Part shown: in pieces, positions 1 to 11,700 of the stretch
Position numbering within the stretch: the first letter of the stretch is position 1
Layout of the letters: every line of letters starts with the position of its first letter
Source: Conchocele bisecta
Lineage: Eukaryota; Mollusca; Bivalvia; Lucinida; Thyasiridae
DNA: 64,000 bases
Direction: 5' to 3'
Assembly: GCA_029237695.1 (NCBI GenBank)
Contig: CM055272.1
Location: 32,808,791-32,872,790, forward strand
The notes under the pieces: model-generated
The model's input: only the letters and a program-made list of their open reading frames with translations
Databases searched by the model: none
Told to the model about the DNA's origin: nothing
Program-made: the position numbers and the translations under genes

Positions 1-545
1 ATATCAATAATCAATCAATCGTGTGCAAAGTTTGGTGAATACAAGGCCAGGCTTGTGACATTGTTCCAACGTCATTGCGACGGGTTTACACGGTTGTTCA
101 TGCCACATTGTTTGACGGTCGTTGCACGTTCAACATCAAGATTGGAACCATTTCGATGTTACTTCAACGTTTGATATGTGGTTTCAACGTCAGGTTAAAG
201 ATGTTTAGACGTCATGTTGATGACGTTCGATAGACGTTGAAAAGTAGTTGAAAATGCAAATTTTTTAGACGTGTAGATGACGTTGTAGCAACGTTGTGTT
301 GATGACGTTGGATATACGTTGAAAAGTAGTTTAAAATGCAATTTTTTAGACGTCATGTTGATGACGGTGAATCAACGTCATGTTGATGACGTTGAATCAA
401 CGTCATGTTGATGACGTTGTATAAACGTCATGTTCATGTCGTCATTTCAACGTCATCAACATGACGTCTAAAAAAAATGCATTTTAAACTACTTTTCAAC
501 GTATATCCAACGTCAGAAAAAGACGTTGAAACAACGTGCCTTAGA
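1..545. repeat. GACGTT/AACGTC-rich repeat with internal inverted arms
   Basis: The short words GACGTT, AACGTC and ATGTTGATGACG recur throughout. A block at about 299-367 (ending in the words for GTTGATGACG) reappears as its reverse complement at about 451-514, so the centre can fold into a stem of roughly 60 bp. No reading frame is present. It looks like a foldback-type non-autonomous element or an interspersed satellite; I do not recognise a named family. Confidence 0.6.
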
Positions 546-566
546 CATCCAATTGCCCACTGGGCT

Positions 567-775
567 TCTTCGTCTTGCCGTGATAAACATGTATACCGAA
601 TGTGGTTACGAGCGGTGAAGTAGAACTTGAGTTATTGCGTGGCCAAGGATACAGAGTGCGAAATAATAAATATGAAAATCAATAGGCTTCTTCATCTTGC
701 CGTGATAAACATGTATACCGAATTTGGTGACAATCCGTCAAGTTGATCTCTAGTTATTGCGTATTGCGTGGACAA
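567..775. repeat. Direct duplication of an ~80-bp block
   Basis: The block starting CTTCTTCGTCTTGCCGTGAT at 567 is repeated with substitutions from 688 (CTTCTTCATCTTGCCGTGAT). Both copies end near GTTATTGCGTGG. Function unknown. Confidence 0.6.
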
Positions 776-827
776 GCTGTGCCCACCCACCCGCCGGCCC
801 AGTGAATACATAATACATGCCGTTTTT

Positions 828-1260
828 TCAAAGCACAGAATTCCACTGGATTTGCGTCCATCGTGAATGTTGACCAGCCCATTCTCGACGTACCTGTCGG
901 TGACGTCGTGTTAACATCGCCCCATTATATGGACGGAAGGCGTAAAGTTCATGTTCAGCGAGTGCGTTACGAACTGTTTGTGCACTGATCCTGTTGTTGG
1001 TCCTCCCATAAGTATTGAGAGCGGTAAGGGTAGCAGGTAGTAATTGGTCACGTAAGTGCGACGTCCGAATATGACGGTTCTGCTCAGGCATCGTAACACG
1101 TGGCCGACCACAACACACACCCAGGCGATTAGCGACATCATAATAACGTAAACCGGCGTCAACCATTCCAATGGCTCGCATTCGCTGATTTTGATTGTCT
1201 CGGCATTTCTTCAGAACAAACTTCGGATTTTTCTGCTTATTTCTCTTGAATAGTTCACAA
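828..1260 (-). pseudogene. Tc1-like transposase fragment (mobile element fossil)
   Basis: The minus-strand frame reads like the N-terminal DNA-binding part of a Tc1/mariner transposase: a first helix-turn-helix region (RAIGMVDAGLRYYDVANRLGV), the GRPR linker and a second bipartite region ending near WTQIQWNSVL, just before where the first catalytic Asp (FSDES in Tc1 proteins) would lie. About 25 residues expected between the first helix-turn-helix and GRPR are missing, since LGV runs straight into CCGRPRVT. A stop follows the VL, so the catalytic DDE domain is absent. The frame is open upstream to about 1260 (NPKFVLKKCRDNQNQRM). This is a dead element. Confidence 0.8.
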
Positions 1261-1578
1261 AAGCTGTATGTATGATAAACCGGTTTGTCGAGCTATACAT
1301 GTATAACTGAACATTAGCACGGGCCACGTGCATAACGGTAAATCTACGTTGGCAACATATCGGAATAGTGTTTTCTTGTTTTTACGGTGGGCTATTATTG
1401 CCAACATCCACTCCAAACGGAATATTGGTGACATAACCCAATGTTAACTTTTTCTCTATACATTTTGCATTTGGTATTGTTTCTTGTTTGACTCAGTATA
1501 TAACAAACGGGAATACATCTGTTTATTGTTAGGTATGATGGAAACAGTCAATACTAATATTATAATGTCCTTCCTGGT

Positions 1579-1892
1579 GCCTATTTCACCAACATTGCAA
1601 AGTATACTTATCTAGCAAAGTATACTTTGAGGGAGAAATTTTCAATTTAAGGATAAATTTATAATTTGTTATTTTACTGAATTTATTACAATATCACAGC
1701 CAATTTTGGCTGTGATAATGTACATGTAATACATTCAGTATACGGTAATAATTATGCATACTTTTAATCATCAAATATATGCAGTCGTTAGTTCTATATT
1801 AAATAATACATTTCGGGGAAAATAAATGATTTCTCCCTCAAAATATACTTTGCTAGATAAGTATACTTTGCAATTTTGATGAAATCGGCTAC
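1579..1892 (-). mobile_element. Hairpin MITE family A, copy 1
   Basis: Family A runs from GTAGCC to GGCTAC over about 305-315 bp. Each terminal inverted repeat contains two AAAGTATACTTT palindromes about 6 bp apart followed by GAGGGAG, and the centre is a near-perfect stem ending in ATCACAGCC/GGCTGTGAT. This copy lacks the first GTA and has lost some central pairing (extra ACATG near 1720). It is in the opposite orientation to copies 2, 3, 7, 8 and 9. Confidence 0.85.
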
Positions 1893-2369
1893 AGGACTAA
1901 AAATACACCATGTACCATTCTGTACTCCACTGTGTAATCTAGAATGATATACATATGGTTAATTAAATTTACAACACAACACATATTTTTATAATGTTTT
2001 GTGTAAGACACACAGTATATTATAATGTACATGTATAAAAATATCAATAAATATGCGTCTCTCACATCTAGATATGGCCCCAACAAAACGATATTTGCAT
2101 GTTTGAGACCAGTCTAGTCACTTTTGCCAGTATAAACACACAGCTATGGATCAGGATCTGACAATAACTTGGCGTATCTCATTTTTACCAGTGTAGATTC
2201 TGATAAGCCTTCACATAGACATACGGTAGCAGAAAGTTCGACTTTATACACAGAACTGATCATGGATCATCCGTTTGGCGAACAGTGAAGACCATGACCA
2301 GACCATGACCAGTCCATAGCTCATGCACAGCCTAGTTTGGATGATCATTGTTCGCAAAGGCAATAATCA

Positions 2370-2680
2370 GTAGCCGATTTCATTAACATTGTAAAGTATA
2401 CTTATCTAGCAAAGTATACTTTGAGGGAGTAATCATTTATTTTTCCCAAAATGCATTATTTCATATAGAACTAACCACTGCATATATTTTATGATTAGAA
2501 GTACCGGTATACAGAATTATTATACTGAATTTATTACATTATCACAGCCAAAATGGCTGTGATAATGTAATAAATTCAGTATAATAAAAATTAATAAATT
2601 TATCCTAAAATTGAAAATTTCTCCCTCAAAGTATACTTTGCTAGAAAAGTATACTTTCCAATGTTGGTGAAATAGGCTAC
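2370..2680 (+). mobile_element. Hairpin MITE family A, copy 2
   Basis: Complete GTAGCC...GGCTAC element with both inverted repeats, the twin AAAGTATACTTT-type boxes (some mutated) and an intact central hairpin at about 2518-2585. Confidence 0.88.
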
Positions 2681-2876
2681 AGATCATGGCCCATATACAG
2701 TAATAGTCTCAAGGTGGGAGCAGATGTCTTGTCTGCATTCTTTCAACATTTTCATTGTTGACTTGTATAAACAGTTTGTACCACATGAGAATCACCTGTT
2801 TATGACGAAAAATCAGAAACAACACATGTAGCTACACACGTCGAGTGCCAGTTATCCCCAAGTGAAGTACGTATTA

Positions 2877-3272
2877 AGAGCTCCAGATAAGGTGTAATGT
2901 AAATACACCGATGTACTTTACATTTAATTTAGTTGAATATGGATGGACTATCAAATGTGGCAATACAAGATACACAACAATTTGAAAATATTCACTCATT
3001 TTTAAAATGAAGTAAAAATGCTCCTATCCTTTTTTTCAGCTCAAATAAGTGAATTTAACTTTTTGAGTATTTTACTCTTCAGTTTGCAATGAGTACGAAC
3101 AGTGAATACAATTAACATCTTATTAAATATGCTGTGGTATAAGAAAATAATATCATTTAGTCCCCATTTTATATCGGAACAATAGAAGATATACATGTAT
3201 TTAGAAATCCATTTGAAAAAGTAACGCATATATCTGGAACTTTGCTCTTTAGACAACCTTATCTGGAATTCT
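2877..3272. mobile_element. MITE family B (CCAGATAAGG ends)
   Basis: Bounded by AGAGCTCCAGATAAGG at the left and CCTTATCTGGAATTCT at the right, so the ends are inverted repeats. The inside is AT-rich with no coding frame. Other copies lie at 11436, 15379, 16255, 40500, 46235 and 50405. Confidence 0.7.
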
Positions 3273-3359
3273 GGAAATGTGCTCCGTTACAAGAAACTGG
3301 ATCATATGTGGTCTCCAGTCAACAGGCTGAGAATGGATGAATTTGGTAATAGGGGATTT

Positions 3360-3430
3360 ATTGGTGTTTAACGGCCTATCAACAGCTAAAGGTCGCGCAA
3401 ACGGGTTCGATCCCGCACTTAACCTGCTTA
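3360..3430 (+). repeat. SINE-like fragment with Pol III B-box-like sequence
   Basis: TGTTTAACGGCCTATCAACAGCTA (split here by the line TGTTTAACGG / CCTATCAACAGC) is followed by GGGTTCGATCCC, which matches the tRNA/SINE B-box consensus GGTTCGANTCC. The first part recurs at about 9490-9530 (GGGGTTTAACGGCCTATCAA) and recalls the conserved central domain of mollusc SINEs. There is no clear A box and no folded tRNA, so this is a tentative call. Confidence 0.35.
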
Positions 3431-3858
3431 TGGGGGAAATATCACATATTGTGATTTGTGAAGGATGTGAAAGCATTGTCTAAAGTGTTGTATGATCAGA
3501 AGTTGTGCCCTCGTTTACTCACAAAAATAGTCGTTCACTAAATACAGCTCCAAAATTCAGAGTAGACGGTCACGATCTTGTGGGATGCCCAATTTCATTA
3601 AGTTATCAATACTACAATGTTTTCTATATAGAAACATAACAGAAATTACTGTATTTGGAACCAGAAATGATGACATTATACATATAATGCCAGCTAAATA
3701 CGGTGGCACAGAGGGGACATGCAAAAGTAAACTGGACATTATGTATGTAAGATGGATATGCCCCCCTTGGCATACTTGACTGTAAAAAATGGCTGTGTTT
3801 CAGCGACCTTGTGCCGGCAAAACAAAAAAGGTCTAGATGAATGTGTGGCAAATGTTCA

Positions 3859-4260
3859 GGTGATTCAAGTGTCCAAGTATGGAAGCAATCCTTTGCATAA
3901 TATTGAAGATTTTACATGTTGGAGAAACTGTTACAAACATTTTGAAGCAACAACATGGCTCAAAGTGTTTCAGCGACATTTCGAAGGTAACAAAGGTCAA
4001 GGTCGTGTTAACGGTGGCACAAGTGTGTGACAAATGTTGATGTGATTCAAGTGTCCAAGTATAGAAGCAATCCTTCGCGTAATATTGAAGATTTTACATG
4101 TTGGAGAAACTGTTACAAACTTTTCGACGCAACAACATGGCTAAAAGTGTTTCAAAGACAGTTCGAAGGTGACAAAGGTCAAGGTCGTGTTAAAGGTGGC
4201 GCGAGTGTGCGACAAATGTTTAGGTGATTCAAGAGTCCAAGTATTGAAGCAATCCTTCAC
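3859..4260. repeat. Tandem repeat, ~183-bp unit
   Basis: The word GTGATTCAAGTGTCCAAGTA starts near 3859, again near 4040, and as a variant near 4224, giving a period of 181-184 bp. Each unit ends in AAAGGTCAAGGTCGTGTTA-like sequence. Short open frames here are by-products of the repeat. A short GACA microsatellite follows at about 4380-4400. Confidence 0.75.
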
Positions 4261-4499
4261 GTAATATTGAAGGATGAAAATAAGGATGATGACCAACAAG
4301 CATAATTATGAAGATTCAAGCCAATCCAACTTGTGGTAAGAGAGATAGTAGGTAGCCGAAAACATTAATGCAAACCTCGGACAGACAGACAGACAGATAG
4401 GGTGGTGACTAGGTTATATTTTTTTCGGGGTACATAAAAAACAGGTCATATGATAGTTACATGTATTTTGTTGTGAAAGAAGGACATTCATACTATTAA

Positions 4500-4700
4500 C
4501 TAGAAAATGTGTTCATAGAACACGGATGCCCCACATATCGCTTTGATGGTAAACGAGGCAAAATTACAAGTCCAAAAGGGGAGATAATCCATGCCTATCA
4601 TTTCCTCCAATTACAGAAGTTAGCCCTCCGCAAAGATATATTGTCCGATGCGCTACGCCAACACGTTTTCGAGCTAGAGATTATTTTGTTCAACTAGTCG
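4500..4700. repeat. Dispersed repeat end (GAACACGGATGCCCCAC type)
   Basis: The sequence starting AACTAGAAAATGTGTTCATA at about 4499 is found reverse-complemented at 41570-41605, and the words GTCC(A/G)AAAGGGG-GAGATAATCC at 4570-4590 recur as the unit start of the array at 55190-56110. A 62-codon frame exists but its parts are shared with these non-coding repeats. Confidence 0.6.
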
Positions 4701-5790
4701 TAATACTTTGGTAACATTTTTCGGGCCTATACTACTATACGACAGCGCAAACATCTGCTTCAAACTACATTTTTACGTCGTCCAGGCCTGTTAAGAAACA
4801 GTTAGCATCGAAACAACATTGTTTCCAATCGACCATTTGGTCCAACCTACATTTATACCAGTCCAATGCTTCTCAATTCAATCGCACCAACATTTCTGTC
4901 ATTTCTCGGGAAGCCATATTGTCTAATTGTTGATGGGTTTTTCCGATGACATCATCGCTAAGCTTATGATTGGTTGACATTCGTGGAGTGTCATGCGTAA
5001 GCGTAATGCTACACTGACTGGTTACCAGCCAGTCACCCTTGTATGCGAAGCTATGAAACGGTACCAGCTGACGAGTCACCGGGAAAGTCAAAGAAATAAA
5101 TGTGCCCTATGTCTTCTTACTAGAGACAAATGCAAAACTTTGTTGGAACAAAACAATCCATAGCTCGAAAACGTGTAGACATAGCGTAAGGAGAATACAT
5201 CATTGTAGATGGCTAACATTTGCCTAACTAGGCAAACATGATAAAAATTGGTTAATTGTTTCGTGAGATTCCGTTGTTTCGAAGCCGTCCGAGTACAGCC
5301 CATAACAAACATAGGAACCTTGGTAAAGTGTTATAACAGGAGTAAAAAAAAAAGTTTAACTTACATTTTTTTTACTTATTGTCAGATACTTTTAGGTATA
5401 TTTAATGTATTTATAGGCCTTGGTATGTTACTTCAACCTGTGGATATACACGGATTGCCAATACCACTATACAGGTATGTAGTGTTGAAATGTCCAAGAT
5501 GGAAATAGGTAACATTTTCAGATTATACACATACACAGGAACAGGAACAAGCTCCAGAATCTGTCACTTTGATTTGGTCTGCATGTAATTTGTTCAATGC
5601 AACAAAACTGTGAGAAAACCATACAACTTGAAGACATTATTTTTTGTGACCTACCATGACAAAATGGGACTTGTGCGATATAGTGACTAAAGAGTACAGC
5701 CAAACGTCTTTGTCCCAGCGGAGAAGAAAAGTTGATGGTTTTCCGAAGTATATCCACTAGATAATAGTTATCACTAGCACTGTCTGTGGT
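4701..5790. other. Intergenic sequence downstream of CETN3
   Basis: I see no recognisable gene, RNA or repeat boundary. Several 60-85 codon frames exist on both strands but have no family resemblance or splice context. The CETN3 3' untranslated region should begin at 5790 and run to lower coordinates; I could not fix its end. Confidence 0.5.
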
Positions 5791-8700
5791 CTATGTGTCA
5801 CCCGTCATTATTGCTAGAAACTCGCCTTCATTTACTGAAAAAAATACAAACAGGAAATGAATAGTGACATTTCACGGTATGATTCAAATCAATGATAAAT
5901 ACCAGCTTCCAGCAAAGCAAACAACCACAATTTATACATATGGATTTAATTTATTTGTGTTGCTTCACCCTTTTGTGTCACACTTTACCTATAGGGATGA
6001 CAAACATATGGCACACTTGGATTGTAATCTAATCGTTTTACTGACTGAAGAAAGCTATTTGTCTTCAGTGACTGAATTGTGAACAGCGTACACCTTTATC
6101 AAACTATGTCGATGTACATCCTGATCTGGCGCCATGCTGGTTGCAAACGTGAAGGTATGTCATAGTTGGATTTGAATCTAATAATTTTCCTAACTGAATA
6201 ACTCATAAGGTTACTTCAGTGTCAGTCTGGATCGTGAACAGAGTAGGCCCTGATCAGACTGCGCAGATGCGTAGGCTGATCTGAGACTACACTGGTTGCA
6301 AACATCAAAGGTACCCGTTTTCATCCGACTGGATTAGAATCTAATTATTTTCCTGATTTAATACGACTACTTCAGTGACTGCATTGTGAACAGAGCAGAC
6401 CCTGATCAGACTGCACAGATACACAGTCTGATCTGTGGCTACGCTGGTTACAACCATTACAATTCAGGCCCATCATGTAATAGTAGTAGTCATCACGGAT
6501 AGATACTTACTTTCCCCGTCACCATCTCTGTCGAATTCGTCTATCATTGCCCGCAATTCTTCATCTGTCATCGTCTCACCAAGTTCTCTATATAAAATGT
6601 AGCCAAACAGTTTGGTGTGTTATCCTTGGTTAACTGGAAAGTGACTATATCTGTGTCATCTACGGCAGATATAATTTCTTGGCACTAAGGTAAGGGGATA
6701 GAAAATTGAGCAAAATCCCAAAGTAAAAAATCAGTAACACATGTACCCCTCAAAAACTTTTACACAAATTAAAAAAAAAATGGACACAAATTTCTACATC
6801 ATGTGACCTTGAGTACAGTGACAGCAGGAGTGTATAATCTATGCAAGGAGTATCAGTATTGGTCGTTACTTTTATGTACCCGAAAATATATTTTGAGGTA
6901 CATATAGTTGCCACTCTGTCAGTCCGTCCGAAGTTTGCATTAAAATTTTCTGCTACCTTCTATCTCTGTTACCGTAAGTAGGATTGGCTTAATAGCAAAC
7001 ATAAGGAGCTAGACTGGCAACAAATGTCACACCCCTCCGGTCAGTCACAAATGATTATAAAGGGCAGGTTGGTCTGGATTTACACTGTTTGGAAATATAA
7101 TACTTTAACATTATACCATTGTATAGATTTCTAACCAACTTTTCGAAACCCGACACATGCTATCCAAGTGTACATTTCAAGAAAAATGTACATACATGTA
7201 CATACATATAGGCAGCTGGTTGAGAACAGGTACCTAAGATATTCGCAATCTAATTCCTTGTTATATTTCCACAGCTGAATCAGTGTCAAATCCTTTTGAC
7301 CATCATGACGCTAAATATGCCTGAGTGATTGAATAGCAAACAGCGTAGGCACTAATGTGGACACACAAGCTGATCAGTAGCCTATTTCATCAACATTGCA
7401 AAGTATACTTTACTAGCAAAGTATACTTTGAGGGAGTAATCATTTATTTTTCCTGAAATACATTATTTCATATAGAACTAACAAATGCATATATTTGATG
7501 ATTAAGAGTATGCAGAATTATTATACTGAATTTATTACATTATCACAGCCAAATTGGCTGTGATAATGTAAAAAATTCAGTATAATAAAAATTAATAAAT
7601 TTATCATAAAATTGAAAATTTCTCCCTCAAAGTATACTTTGCTACTAAAGTATACTTTGCAATGTTGATGAAATAGGCTACAGTGGGTTGGTAGCACATG
7701 TTTTGCTTGCGGTGCTAAATATGCCTGAGTGAATGGAAAACAGTGTAGGCACTGATGCACAAGCTGATTTGGGGGGGATACACTGGTAGCACGTTTCTCA
7801 GGCGGCGCTAAATACATGTATCCCTGACTGTGTGAATTGTGAACAGTGTAGGCCCTGATCAGTAGCCTATTTCATCAACATTGCAAAGTATACTTTAGTA
7901 GCAAAGTATACTTTGAGGGAGAAATTTTCATTTTTTTTTTAAATTATTAATTTTTTATTATACGGAATTTATTACATTATCACAGCCATTTAATGGCTGT
8001 GATAATGTAATAAATTCATATAATAATTCTGCCTATTTTTAATCATGAAATATCAGTTGTTAAAAGTTCTATGTTAAATCTGCATTTCGGAAAAAATAAA
8101 TGATTACTTTGTCAAAAGTAATTTGCTAGTAAAGTACTACTTTGCAATGTTGATGAAATGGGCTACTGACTGCACAGATGTGCAGGCTGATCTGGTGCTA
8201 CACTGGTCGCACACATTATAAGGTACCTTTTATCAGCTGGCGGCCTACATGTGCATGTATATATACCCACCTGGCAACCCGTCGTAAGTTCCGTAAACTG
8301 ATTTTACCCGAAGTATCATCATCAAATAATTTAAATGCTTTGATTATTTCTTCCTGTGGGTCTCGTTCCAGCATCATATCTGTCACTGAAAATAAATGCA
8401 CTATATTATTACACATCTCACGTAAACATGCATTCAGTTCAAAGCGAGTTATTTGCCATGCATTCTGCAGGTGATATTGTAACTAGTTACACAAGGACAT
8501 CATTATCACTAAGCTAATCCCCTTGTTGGCAGCCTTGATAAAACAAGAATTCCTCCACGGAAGTGGTGTCTCGCCTGCCGAGACCTGTGCTAAAGTAAGC
8601 ATCACAAAAACTTTGACGCGTTTACTGTTGATCAATCTTGTCAAGTTTCGTTGAAAACTGCCAAGCAGGTCATGAGAAGAAGAATTTGACCCACTTTTCC

Positions 8701-11700
8701 ACGGCGGTCATCTTGGATGAGGTGACGACCTCCAAATTTACAAATCTGACGTGCCCCCACCCATAGATAATCCCTGTGAGGTTTGACCAACATTGGACAA
8801 GCGGTTCATAAGAAGAAGACGTTTGAACTCCTCTAATAAAATGATGATCTTTTGACCTTTCGGTGGCCATCTTGGATGACATAATCATCTGATTTCAACA
8901 AAAAATATTCCAGAGTGATCGTCTTGTCGATACCTTCAATTTGATATATGACATGACCAGAGTTTTTAAGAATTTGACCTACTTTTCCATGGTGGACCAT
9001 CTGACATGCCCCCAACTATAGATCATCCATGTGAAGTTTGACCAACATTGACCCAGCATTTCATGATAAAAAGACGTTTGAAAGTGTGGACGGACGACGG
9101 TCAAAAAGCGGTAACAATAGTTCACCTGTAGCCTATTTCATCAACATTGCAAAGTATACTTTAGTAGCAAAGTATACTTTGAGGGAGAAATTTTCAATTT
9201 TATGATAAATTTATTAATTTTTATTATACTGAATTTATTACATTATCACAGCCAATTTGGCTGTGATAATGTAATAAATTCAGTATAATAATTCTGCATA
9301 CTTCTAATCATGAAATATATGCATTTGTTAGTTATATATGAAATAATGCATTTCAGGAAAAATAAATGATTTCTCCCTCAAAGTATACTTTGCTAGTAAA
9401 GTATACTTTGCAATGTTGATGAAATAGGCTACTGAGCTAAAATTCGGTGTACATGTAGCAGTTCATAAGTTATTGAATAATGTTTGTTTGTTTGTTGGGG
9501 TTTAACGGCCTATCAACAGCTACGGTCATTTAAGGCCGGGTCAATGTGTTTAGTACTAAATCCCATATATTATCTGTACATGTTCAAATACATGTACAAA
9601 TGGGGGGAAAATCCCAAAATCAGAACTGAATATTTACAATAATAAAAATATATATTCAGCCCTGAAATCAGAATAATCCTGATTTGATGCCAGGTCAAGG
9701 ACCAGAATCCCAAAAGCAGTAGGATCAGTAATAATATTACTTCTTTAAAATTAAGTTACGTTATTGAATAACCAAAACATTAAACATTTGCCTTACAAAC
9801 AAGGTGAACGTAAGTCCTCAGTGACCTTGATCTTGGGTGGTCGGACGTGGGTCGTATGCAAAACAAAGCACCATTCCTAGACACACATTGTGACCAATAT
9901 TATCAAAATCGGTGAAGCAGTTCATAAGTTATTGAAAAATGAAAGTTGTTACTAACATACGCATGTACGTACATGGACAAACGCTATATCCCCTTTTGCC
10001 TATAGGTGAGGGGATAATAACAAACCAGTTGCAATGTTTTTATTTATGTACGACCTGTAGCCGATTTCATCAAAATTGCAAAGTATACTTTAGTAGCAAA
10101 GTATACTTTGAGGGAGAAATTTTAAATTTTATGATAAATTTATTAATTTTTATTATACTGAATTTATTACATTATCACAGCCATTTTGGCTGTGATAATG
10201 TAATAAATTCAGTATAATAATTCTGCATACTTTTAATCATCAAATATATGCAGTTGTTAGTTTTATATGAACTAATGCATTTCAGGAACAATACATGATT
10301 TCTCCCTCAAAGTATACTTTGCTAGTAAAGTATACTTTGCAATGTTGGTGAAATCGGCTACAGGTTCCAAAATGCATGAACTAGAGTATAAGTGAATTTC
10401 ACGCCAATTTAAACCAGCAAAGTACACTAATCTGTTAGTTAAGCAAGGACTTTCATAATAAGCTACAAAATAAAATACAATGAAACAATAAATATGTAAA
10501 TTCAGTTTTTCAATGGTGACCCTTTGGTATATTTTGACTCTCGAAATTTTATTTTGAATCCTTGAACACAGGGATCCAACACAGGGATCCAAGTTGCTAT
10601 TTAAAATATACTAAATTTGTATTTTACGCTTAAATTTAGTCTTGATCAACCATTTTAACCCTTGAATTCTTGAGGCCATTGATAACCCTGTGTAATTGGT
10701 TATTATTCACATTATAAACTAGAGACATACTGGTTTGGATGTATGATGTTAGAAACAAAATTGCTACCCCGCTCCATAACTCTCGCTTGAGTGGCAATTT
10801 AACCCCATCTCTTTAATGTAACCAGAGACATAGAATACATTCTATGTCTCTGATGTAACGCATGGAAGAGTGATTTTTGCAATCGGTTATCCGGCGTGTT
10901 TGATATGTTAGCGATATAAAACTGTCAAAGCTATATCAATAAATTATTAATAAAGAACATACACATGCAGAAATTGGTTATTTTACCGTGTCAAGGTGTT
11001 TATCTGACATTTACATGTATATCTTGTAAATTTGAAAGTTTCATTTCGTCATGTTGAATGTTGAACAACAACTAGAAAAAAGATGGCTTCCATGGGAAAA
11101 TGATTTCCCTATTCTATTATTTTTGGAAATTTACTAGTTCTACATCAAAGATTAATTATTTAAATGTATAAAATATACAGTTTACTAAGTTTTGACCTAC
11201 ATACAACAAGTATGAAGTTTGGGTATGCACTTCGGTTGCTCACATTTATTGAATGGGTCAAATTGTAGCTGTAGATAACATATCGAAGGCGAATTATTAT
11301 AGCTAGTTGCACATCTATGTGCATGCTCTCACGAGCGGCTTTTATCCTGTACTAGTTGGAATCAAACAGCTTATACAGCACAAGAGTCAAAACAGGCAAG
11401 TGGAAAAGGACAACTTGGCGTATTGTAACCCGTGTCAGAGCTCCAGATAAGCTGCGTATTTGCTTAAATACCCAATTAAAATTGCCAAAAACCCAATTGA
11501 AATGAGAAGTAGCGAGTCTCAAAAAGCAATACAAATTTTGTGGTACCTTTATCATGCTGCAGAAAACAATAAACAGACCACAAATATAGCTTATTTGTTC
11601 TTATTTTCCATGAAAACACATCTTGGTATTTCATTAGAATGGTCTCCTTGGAGATGAAATGCCAAGACATGTTTTCATTTCGAAGCAAACTATTCAATAA

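Noticed and set aside
3390..3420. tRNA gene suggested by GGGTTCGATCCC
   Set aside because: No cloverleaf, anticodon arm or A box could be fitted; kept only as a SINE-like fragment.
7521..7817. 98-codon minus frame with [15 protein letters not shown], and similar frames at 9939-10217, 12677-13102 and 46806-47108
   Set aside because: All are translations of MITE family A ends; the identical peptide recurs because the element recurs.
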